DNA of 64,000 nucleotides from Oceanobacillus chungangensis (GTDB lineage Bacteria > Bacillota > Bacilli > Bacillales > Amphibacillaceae): NCBI RefSeq assembly GCF_003369565.1, contig NZ_PIOD01000016.1, positions 189,314-253,313 of the forward strand, read 5' to 3'. How positions within the stretch are numbered: position 1 is the stretch's first letter; each line of letters opens with the position of its first letter. The notes below the pieces were generated by a model, which made no database searches, had not been told where the DNA came from, and worked only from the letters and a program-made list of their open reading frames with translations. Positions 53,449 through 62,436 of the stretch are shown here, one piece after another. The position numbers and the translations under genes were made by a program.

Positions 53449-56430
53449 GTGGATCCAATTACTCACTTTTCTAATTTACATCTGGCATTAACCATCCCAG
53501 AACGCTATCATCTCATTAAGCATCGAAAACAAAGTAATTTACATGAGCCTTCCTTAAATTTCTGGCGTGAGGATATGAGTGTTCTGTCAGATGAAGAATT
53601 TGCAACCATGCTTCAAATAAATAAGTATCGACAAGATATATTCTCTCAAGCTGTATTGTATTCTGTAGATTCAGAGGCGCAAGTGTTATTTACTAGATTT
53701 GCACAAGCGTCCAAATGGTACAAAATTTTATCTAGAGTAGTTCATTGTCAATCTAATGATCCATTTCCAAAAAAGGATTTCACCTATATTCTACGACCTT
53801 TCATTACGTACACTTCCGGTAAGCTTAAACAAATAGTCTTGGAAACTGGTGATTTAGCAGGTTCTAACCTTGTTGCTTCATTAATAGAATCCTATCAGCA
53901 GCTCATTCTTAATTTGGCTAAAAAAACCTTAGTCCATGAATTACATATAAAAAAGGAAAAAAATCAATTATTTGGAGCAGACTCCGCTGAACGTTATATT
54001 AGCTTTTTGGAATATTATAGTCAAACAGAACAGATCTGGGATTTTTTCAATAAATACATTGTGCTTGCTCGCCTCATCAGTACTGCAACCGAAAACTACC
54101 TCACGAATATAGAGGAATTGTTTCAACGTATTCAGAAACATGCGATGTTTATAAAACATATTGCTGGCGATGAGAAGCCGATTCGGATAGAGCATATTGA
54201 TTTCCATTTAGGCGACACACACCATAATGGAAAATCGGTTGCAAAAATTATACTGACATCGGGAGCACAATTCATTTATAAACCGAAATATTCGAGTAGT
54301 GATCATTTATTAATAAGAGTGATTCGCCTCTTGAATAGACAGGATTCTTCTGGACAATTAAAGCTGATACAGACGGAGGCAGATGAAGACTATTTATTCC
54401 AAGAATATATCTCTGCTCAATTTTGTACATCAGAGGCAGAACTGGAGCAGTTTTACCTTAGAGCAGGGCAATTACTTGCTGTTCTATATGGATTGAATGC
54501 AACAGACATTCATATGGAAAATATCATTGCTCAAAAAATGAATCCATATATTATTGATACGGAATCCATCTTGCAGCAGCCTGCCCATTATTTTAGGGAC
54601 GATTCTCTCCAAAATCTTATCCATGAGAATTTATTTTTGAATGTCAGTTCAACTGGATTCCTCCCAAATATTATGTCTCGTAAACAGAACGATATCGATA
54701 TTAGTGCAATTGGAGGAAAACAGGAAACCTATCCCAAAAAAATTTGGACGCTAATTCATGATCATACAGATGAAATACAATATGCCCAAATCTACCGAAC
54801 GATTAAGGGTGCTCAAAACCTTCCGAAAAGTGAAAGTGAAGCAAAACACTATCTAGACAACATTCTTCAGGGCTTTGAAGAGGCATATCATATTCTGCAG
54901 GCCCATAGAAATGAGATTCTAGAAGAAGCAGCAGCAGAAAAGGGATTAACCATTCGGATGATTTTTCGGCATTCACAATTTTATTATGAATTATTGAATC
55001 ATTCCCTGCATCCAGATTTGCTCCAAAATATGCTGGATAGAGAAAAAATATTAGAAAATTTATGGTCCTATAATATTTCTTATCAGCAAATCGTCGCCTC
55101 AGAGCAGCAGCAATTACTTTTTCACGATATCCCAGTTTTTTATAATGAAGTTGGTACAAACACCCTTATCGATCACGCTCGAAATGTTATTACAAAAGGA
55201 TTGAAATATGATTCCTTCACCCTCTTTAAAAAGAAGCTAAATCAATTAGGAGAAATCGATCTGCAAAAGCAATTAGCCTTGATCCGTCTTTCCATCTCTC
55301 AAGAAATATATCAGACGAAAAGCACAGGGCTAAATTTGAGCTCATTAACTGGACGCGCTAGGACAAATGATTATCTTAACGAAGCAAAGGAAATAGGTCG
55401 AAGCATTATGAGTCAAAGCATTCAGAAGGATGGAAGGGTAACGTGGATTCAATATACAAATGATTTACATCATGCGCTTCAGCCAATGAAAGCAAATTTC
55501 TATCACGGCTTGTCAGGAATTGTCTTATTTTTCACAAAGTTATATGAAATGACTGGTGACCATCTGTTTCTCGCTTTTGCCCAAAAGGTTACAGCTTCCA
55601 TTGATATGAGAAATGAGGATAAGAGATTGACAGGAATTAGCAGCAATGCATATGGGCTGCTGTATTCGAAAAGCTACCTTCAAAAGGATTATGACTTTAT
55701 TGATCGCCGTTTAGAGGAAATCGGATTAGATGAGATGCAACCAATCAAGCTGGAAGAGGAGGAAGCACTAGACTACATAAATGGCCTATTAGGCTATCTA
55801 TCCATGTGCATGCGTTTTTATCGAAAGTATGGTCAGAAAAAGTTTCTTAAGGAATGCCAGCGTGTTGCGGATTATATAATTACTAGTTTGGACATAAATA
55901 ATATTCAGCAAGACGGATTTGGTCATGGCGCCATGGGTTATACCACAGTATTCCAAGAATTAGGCAGGCTTACGGGAGAGGAGCGGTATTCGTCTTTTTC
56001 TGCTTTTATATACAAAAGCTTCTCTACCAAAAGGAGATCATCCCTCTCTGTGTCCTGGTGCAATGGACAGGTTGGTAACTTGATTGGTGAAACGCTCATT
56101 TTATCACATAAGAATTCATTGGAGACGTGTGAGATGATAGATAACTTAAAGCTCCCTCTTCTAAACAATGATTGTTTATGTCATGGAAATGCCGGTATGA
56201 TGGAACTGTATTGCATATTATATGAGGCAACGGGAAATGAAAAGTATCAAGCACAAGCAATGAAGATTGCAGATTTCATATTGAAAAATAAAAGGAAGAT
56301 TGGGTTTTATCAATTACATGATATAGCTGGTTATCGATCAGTTGGTTTATATTCTGGTCAGACTGGTATAGGTTATCAGTTACTCCGGTTAACGAATATC
56401 AATCAGGTTTCATCGGTTCTAAGGGGATAA
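53449..56430 (+). CDS. lanM: Class II lanthipeptide synthetase LanM
   Basis: About 990 residues, typical LanM length. The N-terminal DUF4135 dehydratase/kinase-like domain (to ~600) keeps Lys278 (FIYKPKYS), the Asp353-x-His355-x-x-Asn358 motif (ATDIHMENII) and Asp370-Thr-Glu372 (IIDTES). The C-terminal LanC-like cyclase (~640-990) keeps YHGLSGI and zinc ligands Cys871 (SWCNGQ), Cys911 and His912 (LCHGNAG). It should dehydrate Ser/Thr in a precursor and add Cys to form lanthionines. The start is unclear: GTG 53449 lies inside the GGAGGTG site, whereas ATT 53458 has ideal spacing; the next ATG is 53575. Confidence 0.95.
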   Translation: MDPITHFSNLHLALTIPERYHLIKHRKQSNLHEPSLNFWREDMSVLSDEEFATMLQINKYRQDIFSQAVLYSVDSEAQVLFTRFAQASKWYKILSRVVHCQSNDPFPKKDFTYILRPFITYTSGKLKQIVLETGDLAGSNLVASLIESYQQLILNLAKKTLVHELHIKKEKNQLFGADSAERYISFLEYYSQTEQIWDFFNKYIVLARLISTATENYLTNIEELFQRIQKHAMFIKHIAGDEKPIRIEHIDFHLGDTHHNGKSVAKIILTSGAQFIYKPKYSSSDHLLIRVIRLLNRQDSSGQLKLIQTEADEDYLFQEYISAQFCTSEAELEQFYLRAGQLLAVLYGLNATDIHMENIIAQKMNPYIIDTESILQQPAHYFRDDSLQNLIHENLFLNVSSTGFLPNIMSRKQNDIDISAIGGKQETYPKKIWTLIHDHTDEIQYAQIYRTIKGAQNLPKSESEAKHYLDNILQGFEEAYHILQAHRNEILEEAAAEKGLTIRMIFRHSQFYYELLNHSLHPDLLQNMLDREKILENLWSYNISYQQIVASEQQQLLFHDIPVFYNEVGTNTLIDHARNVITKGLKYDSFTLFKKKLNQLGEIDLQKQLALIRLSISQEIYQTKSTGLNLSSLTGRARTNDYLNEAKEIGRSIMSQSIQKDGRVTWIQYTNDLHHALQPMKANFYHGLSGIVLFFTKLYEMTGDHLFLAFAQKVTASIDMRNEDKRLTGISSNAYGLLYSKSYLQKDYDFIDRRLEEIGLDEMQPIKLEEEEALDYINGLLGYLSMCMRFYRKYGQKKFLKECQRVADYIITSLDINNIQQDGFGHGAMGYTTVFQELGRLTGEERYSSFSAFIYKSFSTKRRSSLSVSWCNGQVGNLIGETLILSHKNSLETCEMIDNLKLPLLNNDCLCHGNAGMMELYCILYEATGNEKYQAQAMKIADFILKNKRKIGFYQLHDIAGYRSVGLYSGQTGIGYQLLRLTNINQVSSVLRG

Positions 56431-56856
56431 ATGAAATACAGCCTTAGGCACGAGGCTGTATTTAAGGGCTTCCTTGTAAATCATTTTCAATTTGATAATG
56501 GCGGTTCACTCATAGTATCAGTAGTAATTCTATTAGTTCTAACGATTGTCGTTTCTTTTTTATCCAATATCATGAAGTATATTAACTTTTCCGTAACGAA
56601 AGCTGAAGAACATCTGGTCATCAATCGGGGAGTAATCGATCGTAGGCAATCCTTAATTCCAGTAAAGCTAATTCAAGCATTGCAAATTAGAGAAAATCGG
56701 ATACGCCAGCTATTTGGCTTTTCTACGATAAGAATTATTTATCATGGGAATGGGGAGGTATTTAATAAATCGTTAATCCTTCGCCCCCTATTGCATGGAA
56801 GGGAATTGCAAGATTTCTTAATCGTATTCAATCAAGGCTGGTCCGGTAAAGCATGA
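56431..56856 (+). CDS. Bacterial PH-domain (YdbT-like) membrane protein, truncated
   Basis: 141 residues. One hydrophobic segment (GSLIVSVVILLVLTIVVSFL) precedes a bPH_2 domain: LVINRGVIDRRQSLIPVKLI, QALQIRENRIRQLFGFSTIR. Whole YdbT-type proteins have ~480 residues and several PH domains, so this is a C-terminal portion. Its ATG directly follows the lanM stop codon, implying coupled translation. YdbS/YdbT-like PH proteins serve as immunity factors in some bacteriocin (especially leaderless) systems; an immunity role is inferred. Downstream sequence holds no further gene on this strand. Confidence 0.7.
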   Translation: MKYSLRHEAVFKGFLVNHFQFDNGGSLIVSVVILLVLTIVVSFLSNIMKYINFSVTKAEEHLVINRGVIDRRQSLIPVKLIQALQIRENRIRQLFGFSTIRIIYHGNGEVFNKSLILRPLLHGRELQDFLIVFNQGWSGKA

Positions 56857-57005
56857 TTCAACGAATTGGCAAGCCTATGAATGTAGAGATTCAAGTTGCA
56901 GTGGGACTTATAGGGAGAGTTTTTTTGATTAAGTATTTAGATGAAAAAGTAGCACACTCATTACTTAGTTAGCGAGCTACCGTGCTTATCATAAGTAATA
57001 AAAAT

Positions 57006-57056
57006 GCAGATGAGCATTTTCATTCTTTGGAAAGCAAAAATGCTTATCTGCTTTTT
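57006..57056. terminator. Terminator between the lanM operon and the HTH gene
   Basis: GCAGAT-AGCATTTT pairs with AAAATGCT-ATCTGC, with a five-T tail on the plus strand (57052-57056) and A/T-rich flanks on the other side. Confidence 0.8.
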
Positions 57057-57264
57057 AAGGTAGAATATGTAATTGAAATGCTTTACATACAACACCGACT
57101 CTTGTTTGGACTTCTAACTTTTTGCAAATGGTATGAATATGATATTCAATGGATCTTTGGGAATAATTTAGTTCTTCTGCAATCATTTTATTGGTTTGCT
57201 CATTTGCGATAAGTTTAATTATTTGATGCTCAATAGGAGTTATTTCGATCTGTGTTCCATTCAT
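57055..57264 (-). CDS. Stand-alone LuxR/GerE-type HTH protein
   Basis: 69 residues, essentially only the LuxR_C_like HTH: ITPIEHQIIKLIANEQTNKM, IAEELNYSQRSIEYHIHTIC, KKLEVQTRVGVVCKAFQL. The size resembles GerE (74 residues), which acts without a receiver domain. ATG 57264 follows AAAGGTGG. It is convergent with the lanthipeptide genes and shares their terminator. Stand-alone LuxR-type regulators often control neighbouring biosynthetic genes; that link is inferred. Confidence 0.85.
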   Translation of the reverse strand: MNGTQIEITPIEHQIIKLIANEQTNKMIAEELNYSQRSIEYHIHTICKKLEVQTRVGVVCKAFQLHILP

Positions 57265-57606
57265 TTATACACCACCTTTTAATAGGATAGAATTATTAAA
57301 TAATAAAAATTATTGTTTCTTTGAGATTCACCCTTTCCTGTCAATTATTCGCACTAAAATAGTATCTATCCATAAATTTTGACATAGGAGATGGGTAATC
57401 CTTTATATTTTTAAAAAATAATCCTTATAGCCCGTTGAGTAAATTTATTAGGCATAATTACCCGATCAGAAAGACGGGCTTTCCTAATGGTAATGCACGC
57501 GCGTAGCGGTGTTGAGCAGAAACGAACCTATCTATTTTGAGTTCCAACATCTATCCCCCTTTTTAGAATTCTAAGTAGCGACAATTCACTAAAATAAGCA
57601 AACAAA
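57265..57606. other. Intergenic region between the HTH gene and jag
   Basis: AGCCCGT (57429-57435) can pair with ACGGGCT (57473-57479), and an inner ACCCG can alternatively pair with CGGG, so a switchable hairpin is possible. A GC-rich run GCACGCGCGTAGCGGTGTTG at ~57494 looks like a repeat remnant. No gene was recognised. Confidence 0.4.
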
Positions 57607-57631
57607 AAACCTTAGAGAGTATCTAAGGTTT
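57607..57631 (-). terminator. Terminator of the yidC-jag operon
   Basis: AAACCTTAGA pairs with TCTAAGGTTT; the arm includes the jag stop codon, and six Ts follow on the minus strand. Confidence 0.9.
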
Positions 57632-58237
57632 GATTACAATGTGACGATGTGGCTCGACCCCATCTGAATAGGTGGATACCGAGTTATGGTTCTGCAACTT
57701 GCTATGAATAATTTTCCGTTCATATGCCGGCATTGGCTCTAATGCAACTTTTTTATTAAGTCTTAGTGCTTTATCTGCCATTCTTAGTGCAAGCGTTTCT
57801 AGTGTCTCTTCTCTTCGTCCTCGATAGCCTTCTGCATCTAATGTAACGGTATAATAAGCTTTTTTGTCTTTGTTCAGAACAAGATGGACCAAATATTGAA
57901 GTGCATTTAATGTTTGTCCACGTTTGCCAATAAGCAAAGCAATGTTTTCGCCACTCAGGTTAAAGGTAATATGCTTTCCTTTGACCTGAGTTGTTATATC
58001 AACTTTCATATTCATGTTATTTATTACTTCTTTAATATACTTTTCTGCTTCGACAATCGGATCTTTTGTAAGACTTACTTTTACAATGGCACGTTTTGCA
58101 CCAAATAGTCCAAGTAACCCTTTTTTACCTTCATCAATAATTTCGACTTCGACATGATCCTTCGTGGTGTTTAACTGCTCTAGTGCTGACTGGACCGCTT
58201 CTTCAACTGTTTGCCCGCTAGCAGTTATTTGTTTCAC
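57623..58237 (-). CDS. jag: RNA-binding protein Jag (KhpB, SpoIIIJ-associated)
   Basis: 204 residues: Jag_N (residues 1-52, MKQITASGQTVEEAVQSALE and GKKGLLGLFGAK), KH domain with GKRGQTLNALQYLVHLV, and C-terminal R3H domain with YERKIIHSKLQ. KhpB binds many RNAs, works with KhpA and influences cell elongation and division. Its start overlaps yidC by four bases, the usual arrangement. Confidence 0.96.
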   Translation of the reverse strand: MKQITASGQTVEEAVQSALEQLNTTKDHVEVEIIDEGKKGLLGLFGAKRAIVKVSLTKDPIVEAEKYIKEVINNMNMKVDITTQVKGKHITFNLSGENIALLIGKRGQTLNALQYLVHLVLNKDKKAYYTVTLDAEGYRGRREETLETLALRMADKALRLNKKVALEPMPAYERKIIHSKLQNHNSVSTYSDGVEPHRHIVIKP

Positions 58238-59013
58238 TTTTTGTCTCCTCCATTACTACTCATCATTGGTTTACTAATCAATAATGTTTGAATAACCATA
58301 AAGATATTACCGGTTACCCAGTACAATGCAAGTGCAGCTGGGAAGAATATAGCTGTAACCCCAATCACAATTGGCATCATGTAAAGCATCATATTCATTT
58401 GCATTGCCATTTGCGGATTACTACTCAATGATGTATTGGTCGACATCATAATCTTTTGCTGTAAGAAAGTAAATGCAGCAGTTAAGATTGGTAAAATAAA
58501 GTATGGATCGGGTGAACCAAGTTCAAACCAGAGAAAACTGTAATTTTTAATTTCACTTGTTCGACTGATTGCATGGAAAATCGCAATCATGATTGGCATT
58601 TGCACTAGAATAGGCAAACATCCAGCAAGTGGATTAACATTATGCTTCTGCATTAACTTCATTGTTTCTTCTTGTAATTTCTGTTGTGTTTTCTGATCCT
58701 TCGAGCTATATTTCGTCTGAAGCTCTTTTAGCAGTGGCTGTACCTCCTGCATTGCTCTTGAGCTCTTAATTTGTTTAATATTTAATGGCATTAAGATTAA
58801 ACGAATAATGATCGTAACAATAATAATCGATAAACCGTAGCTATTATTAAAAGTTTCTGCAATTTTAATAATTACCCATGAAAGTGGATAGACAAATATA
58901 GTATTCCAAATTCCTTCACTTTCCGAGGTAATTGGCTGATCAATTTCAGTACAACCAGAAAGTATTGCTACTAATCCGATTAAGATTAAGAGCAATAAAT
59001 ACTTTTTGCGCAA
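58234..59013 (-). CDS. yidC: Membrane protein insertase YidC (SpoIIIJ)
   Basis: 259 residues. A lipoprotein signal with lipobox LSGC (Cys21) and five membrane segments. The conserved groove Arg is in VTIIIRLILMPLNIKQI, and FLQQKIMMSTN and AALALYWVTGN occur later. It inserts membrane proteins and, as SpoIIIJ, supports forespore signalling in sporulation. It lies between rnpA and jag. A copy of the short dispersed repeat lies ~40 bases upstream. Confidence 0.97.
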   Translation of the reverse strand: MRKKYLLLLILIGLVAILSGCTEIDQPITSESEGIWNTIFVYPLSWVIIKIAETFNNSYGLSIIIVTIIIRLILMPLNIKQIKSSRAMQEVQPLLKELQTKYSSKDQKTQQKLQEETMKLMQKHNVNPLAGCLPILVQMPIMIAIFHAISRTSEIKNYSFLWFELGSPDPYFILPILTAAFTFLQQKIMMSTNTSLSSNPQMAMQMNMMLYMMPIVIGVTAIFFPAALALYWVTGNIFMVIQTLLISKPMMSSNGGDKK

Positions 59014-59050
59014 TTTTTTTCCTCCTTAACATTAGAAAACTTAAGTTTAG

Positions 59051-59086
59051 CCAAGCATTTCGGTAACGGCCTTAGTTGCACTTATG
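59051..59086 (-). repeat. Short dispersed repeat
   Basis: Minus-strand ATAAGTGCAACTAAGGC, then CGTTACCG and AATGCTTGG. Identical over the first 18 bases to the copies at 3510 and 10397. It lies 38-73 bases upstream of the yidC start. Confidence 0.65.
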
Positions 59087-59158
59087 TCCTTCTTAACTAC
59101 CTAAAGCCTCATACTAACTGCTATTTTAGCTTAATTCATTTATTGTAGCTATAGTAAA

Positions 59159-59512
59159 CTAATCTTGATTCGTATTTTTTAATAAATATTCCTTATATAG
59201 TAAATGAGTTAAACTCTTCTTTATTTCCTCATAACTCATATTCTTTGTTGGCTGACGGGCAATAATTACAATATCATGGGGATGTATAATCCTATCATTT
59301 AGCTCCTGAAAGGCTTGGCGCAAATAGCGTTTGATTCGATTACGGGTTACAGCGTTTCCAATCTTTACACCTACAGATAGTCCTACACGAAAGTATTCCT
59401 GCTCCTGCTTCTGCACATAGTATATAACAAGCTGCCGGTTGGCAAAAGACTTTCCCTTTTTAAAAACGTACTGAAATTCTTTACTCTTCTTAATTCGAAA
59501 TTTTTTTTTCAT
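59159..59512 (-). CDS. rnpA: Ribonuclease P protein component
   Basis: 117 residues; [20 protein letters not shown] at the N-terminus and the signature [20 protein letters not shown]. It supports the RnpB ribozyme in 5' maturation of tRNAs. ATG 59512 is chosen over in-frame codons at 59521 because AAGGTG lies six bases upstream. rpmH is next upstream, as in all bacteria. Confidence 0.97.
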   Translation of the reverse strand: MKKKFRIKKSKEFQYVFKKGKSFANRQLVIYYVQKQEQEYFRVGLSVGVKIGNAVTRNRIKRYLRQAFQELNDRIIHPHDIVIIARQPTKNMSYEEIKKSLTHLLYKEYLLKNTNQD

Positions 59513-59717
59513 TCTAATCACCTTTTTTAAGAGATAAGAAAGGATAACATACTCCTAAATCCCTTTCTTTCTACTTAGGTCTTATCAGGCACTCCCTACT
59601 TGCTCTTCTAAAATATTTCTTAACTATTTCAAAAGCTTGGATGCACTATCTACCAAGCATATCCATATTTTATTGTAAATATGTACTTAAAACGTAGTCA
59701 AACGAGACTTTAATATA

Positions 59718-59757
59718 TTTATACAGGAAGGAAACGAAAGGTTCCTTCCTGTATAAA
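59718..59757 (-). terminator. Strong hairpin between rpmH and rnpA
   Basis: TTTATACAGGAAGGAA-C pairs with G-TTCCTTCCTGTATAAA around a short loop; long (16 bp) stem. It may limit read-through from rpmH or act as a processing site. Confidence 0.75.
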
Positions 59758-59778
59758 ACGGTCTTTAACGTAAAAAAA

Positions 59779-59796
59779 CCACTGACACTTCAGTGG
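59779..59796 (-). terminator. Terminator/attenuator right after rpmH
   Basis: CCACTGA pairs with TCAGTGG, with seven Ts downstream on the minus strand, starting two bases after the rpmH stop. Confidence 0.82.
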
Positions 59797-59798
59797 CC

Positions 59799-59933
59799 TT
59801 ATGCAGATAATACTTTTCTTCCTTTACGACGACGACGTGCTAGAACTTTACGTCCATTAGCAGTACTCATACGTGTACGGAAGCCATGTACCTTTTTACG
59901 TTTACGATTATTTGGTTGAAATGTTCTTTTCAT
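59799..59933 (-). CDS. rpmH: 50S ribosomal protein L34
   Basis: 44 residues, very basic: [20 protein letters not shown], then [18 protein letters not shown]. It is too short for the usual ORF cut-offs but universally conserved in length and sequence. It is the first gene of the rpmH-rnpA cluster on the left side of oriC. AGGGAGG precedes the ATG. Confidence 0.97.
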   Translation of the reverse strand: MKRTFQPNNRKRKKVHGFRTRMSTANGRKVLARRRRKGRKVLSA

Positions 59934-60162
59934 TTATATTGCACCTCCCTGAGGGACTTAGATATCCTACTTATATTAAGCTATTAAGCTTCATTATTAC
60001 CACTGCATCCAACATTCTAAGTAATTATACGTAAAACACCCCCAATCTGTCAACTTCATTTTTTATGGAAAATGATGATTAGATCGATATCTTTACTAAA
60101 AAAGTTTTAATCAAGTCCGCTATCTAGAGACTTGATTAGAACTTTTTTCTTTTTTAAAAAAT

Positions 60163-60503
60163 TTATCCACACCATTTGTGAACCAAATTTCGACATTATT
60201 TTTCTATCCACAACAATTATTTACAAGATAATCACAAAATATAGTGGTGTGGACAATAGTTATGTACAACCGCTAGTGTTTGTGGATAAGTGTTTAAAAA
60301 CCATTGCATCAAAACGTTTTTTTTGTTATTATATTAGTGTTTTCACCTGTGGAAATCTATCTACCCTATTTCACTTATGCACAAACTGTGGATAAGTTGT
60401 GGATAGTAATTCACACCCGGACGTATAACCTTTTCAACAGTGATGTGGATAACGTAAATAACTGCTGCAAGCCTTTATTATATCTTACTTTTTTCATCCA
60501 CAG
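60163..60503. other. oriC, left part: DnaA-box cluster upstream of dnaA
   Basis: Boxes matching TTATNCACA: 60163-60171 (+), 60281-60289 (-), 60375-60383 (+, TTATGCACA), 60388-60396 (-) and 60444-60452 (-). One-mismatch boxes: 60204-60212, 60248-60256, 60398-60406 and 60495-60503. They lie between rpmH and dnaA, as in the B. subtilis incA/incB region, and should bind DnaA for initiation and dnaA autoregulation. Confidence 0.95.
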
Positions 60504-60505
60504 GA

Positions 60506-60650
60506 CAAAGGCGCAAGCGACGGTTTAACGACTACAAGGGTATTATTGCGACTAGACCTCTTGTTTCACCAATCGGCAAGTCTTCTTTAGATTGTCATGA
60601 GGTCGGGAAAGTCTCGCTAGTCGTTGGGCGCTGGAGCTAGACGCGGCTGT
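60506..60650 (+). repeat. Structured GC-rich repeat family E, copy 4, inside the origin region
   Basis: Begins AAGGCGCAAGCGACGGTTTA and ends CTAGTCGTTGGGCGCTGGAG then CTAGACGCGGC. It matches the reverse of the copy at 38338 (CCAGCGCCCAACGACTAGCGAGACTT). It separates the DnaA-box cluster from the dnaA promoter region (60651-60900), where I see no further boxes. Confidence 0.75.
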
Positions 60651-60900
60651 TCCAGTACAAGTAATATTTATTATTTTTTTCTACTGAAAAATCTCTGCTA
60701 AATAAATAGTTGCCTCTATTTTTCCCTAAAGATTAGGCTCATATTAGAAATGCCTTTCCATCTTTTTTAGATTGAGAGAGGCTTTTTCTGTCATGTAATC
60801 AAGATTCTATTTTTATTTATGTGGCAACATAACATTAAATGAATGTACTTTAAGAACATTTATTGTTTCTGATCTGCCGATGAAAGGAGTGAAGTAAATT

Positions 60901-62238
60901 TTGGAAAATATCAATGAGCTTTGGCTTGCTACCTTAGAAAAAATCGAAGAAAAGGTCAGCAAACCTAGCTTTGATACATGGTTAAAAAATACAAAAGCAG
61001 AAGCACTAGAAAAAAATACCTTGGTCATTTCTGCACCAAATGAATTTGCTAGAGATTGGCTTGAAACGCAATATACTGAACTTATATCTGATATTATCGA
61101 TGAAATTACGGGTACTAAATTACAAGCAAAATTTATTATTCCTGACTCGATACCAGAAATTAGTGATGTAAAACCAGTACAAAAGCAAGCGATTGTAAAT
61201 AATGATGTATCGAAATCCATGTTAAATGAGAAATATACTTTCGACACATTCGTAATTGGAGCTGGTAACCGCTTCGCACATGCAGCTTCACTTGCAGTAG
61301 CTGAAGCCCCAGCAAAGGCATATAACCCTCTATTCATTTACGGTGGTGTAGGTCTTGGTAAAACACACCTTATGCATGCTGTCGGACACTATGTTCAGGA
61401 GCATGATCCGAATGCGAAAGTAGTCTATTTAACATCAGAGAAATTCACCAATGAATTTATTAATGCAATTATGGATAATAAAACAGCGCAATTTCGAAAT
61501 AAATATCGAAACGTGGATGTGCTTTTAATAGATGATATTCAATTTATCGCTGGAAAAGAATCAACCCAGGAAGAATTTTTCCATACTTTTAATACATTGC
61601 ATGAAGAAAATAAACAAATTATTATTTCGAGTGATCGACCTCCAAGAGAAATTCCAACACTCGAAGACCGACTTCGCTCAAGATTTGAATGGGGATTGAT
61701 TACTGATATTACGCCACCAGATCTTGAAACAAGAATCGCCATCTTAACTAAAAAGGCAAAGGCAGAGGGACTAGATATCCCAAGCGAGGTCATGCTTTAT
61801 ATTGCGAATCAAATTGATACTAATATTCGTGAGCTTGAAGGTGCACTCATTCGTGTAGTAGCTTATTCTTCCTTAGTAAACAAGGATGTTGATGCGTCGC
61901 TTGCAGCAGATGCATTAAAAGATATTATTCCAAGCAATAAACCAAAAGTAATAACGATTCAAGGAATCCAGGAAATTATTGGCGAGAAGTATAATGTTCG
62001 CATGGAAGATTTTATTGCAAAGAAACGTACGAAGTCGATTGCCTTTCCTAGACAAATCGCAATGTATCTATCAAGAGAATTAACTGATTTCTCTTTGCCG
62101 AAAATTGGCGAAGAATTTGGTGGGCGTGATCATACAACCGTTATTCATGCACATGATAAAATTTCAAAAATGCTTGCAGAGGATTCTAGTTTCAGTAGGG
62201 AAATAGAAGAAATAAAAGAACGGCTTAAATCATTTTAA
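60901..62238 (+). CDS. dnaA: Chromosomal replication initiator DnaA
   Basis: 445 residues. Domain I ([20 protein letters not shown]), a short linker, the AAA+ domain with Walker [16 protein letters not shown] and Walker [15 protein letters not shown], initiator-specific helix, and C-terminal domain IV with [15 protein letters not shown] for box recognition. It starts at TTG 60901, 11 bases after AAAGGAG; no ATG alternative exists nearby. It initiates replication at the flanking DnaA-box clusters and is opposed by Soj, Noc's neighbour here. Confidence 0.98.
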   Translation: MENINELWLATLEKIEEKVSKPSFDTWLKNTKAEALEKNTLVISAPNEFARDWLETQYTELISDIIDEITGTKLQAKFIIPDSIPEISDVKPVQKQAIVNNDVSKSMLNEKYTFDTFVIGAGNRFAHAASLAVAEAPAKAYNPLFIYGGVGLGKTHLMHAVGHYVQEHDPNAKVVYLTSEKFTNEFINAIMDNKTAQFRNKYRNVDVLLIDDIQFIAGKESTQEEFFHTFNTLHEENKQIIISSDRPPREIPTLEDRLRSRFEWGLITDITPPDLETRIAILTKKAKAEGLDIPSEVMLYIANQIDTNIRELEGALIRVVAYSSLVNKDVDASLAADALKDIIPSNKPKVITIQGIQEIIGEKYNVRMEDFIAKKRTKSIAFPRQIAMYLSRELTDFSLPKIGEEFGGRDHTTVIHAHDKISKMLAEDSSFSREIEEIKERLKSF

Positions 62239-62436
62239 ATTATCAATAGGGTTTTTCCACATGTGAATAGTGTTAATAGGGAAACATCCTTATGAACAAC
62301 TTATCCACATGTGGAAAACTTTAGCTTATATACAAAAAATCGACTTATCAACATAATCACAGTGCTTATTACTATTATTACTATTTTTTTATATAAAAAT
62401 AAATATATATAGAACTTCCAATAGGAGGATTATTTT
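62239..62436. other. oriC, right part: DNA-unwinding element between dnaA and dnaN
   Basis: TTATCCACA at 62301-62309 is followed at once by TGTGGAAAA (62310-62318), and TTTTCCACATGTGAATA lies at 62253-62269. TTATCAACA (62345-62353) then precedes a TTATTACTATTATTACTATT run (62366-62385), which reads as DnaA-trios (TAG/TAA) on the other strand, and an AT-only stretch up to ~62415. This is the arrangement of the Bacillus incC unwinding site. Confidence 0.92.

Noticed and set aside
57429..57479. Switchable hairpin (AGCCCGT/ACGGGCT versus ACCCG/CGGG) between the HTH gene and jag
   Set aside because: The loop is about 37 bases and no T tract or downstream gene in the right orientation supports a riboswitch or small RNA; only noted in the gap description.
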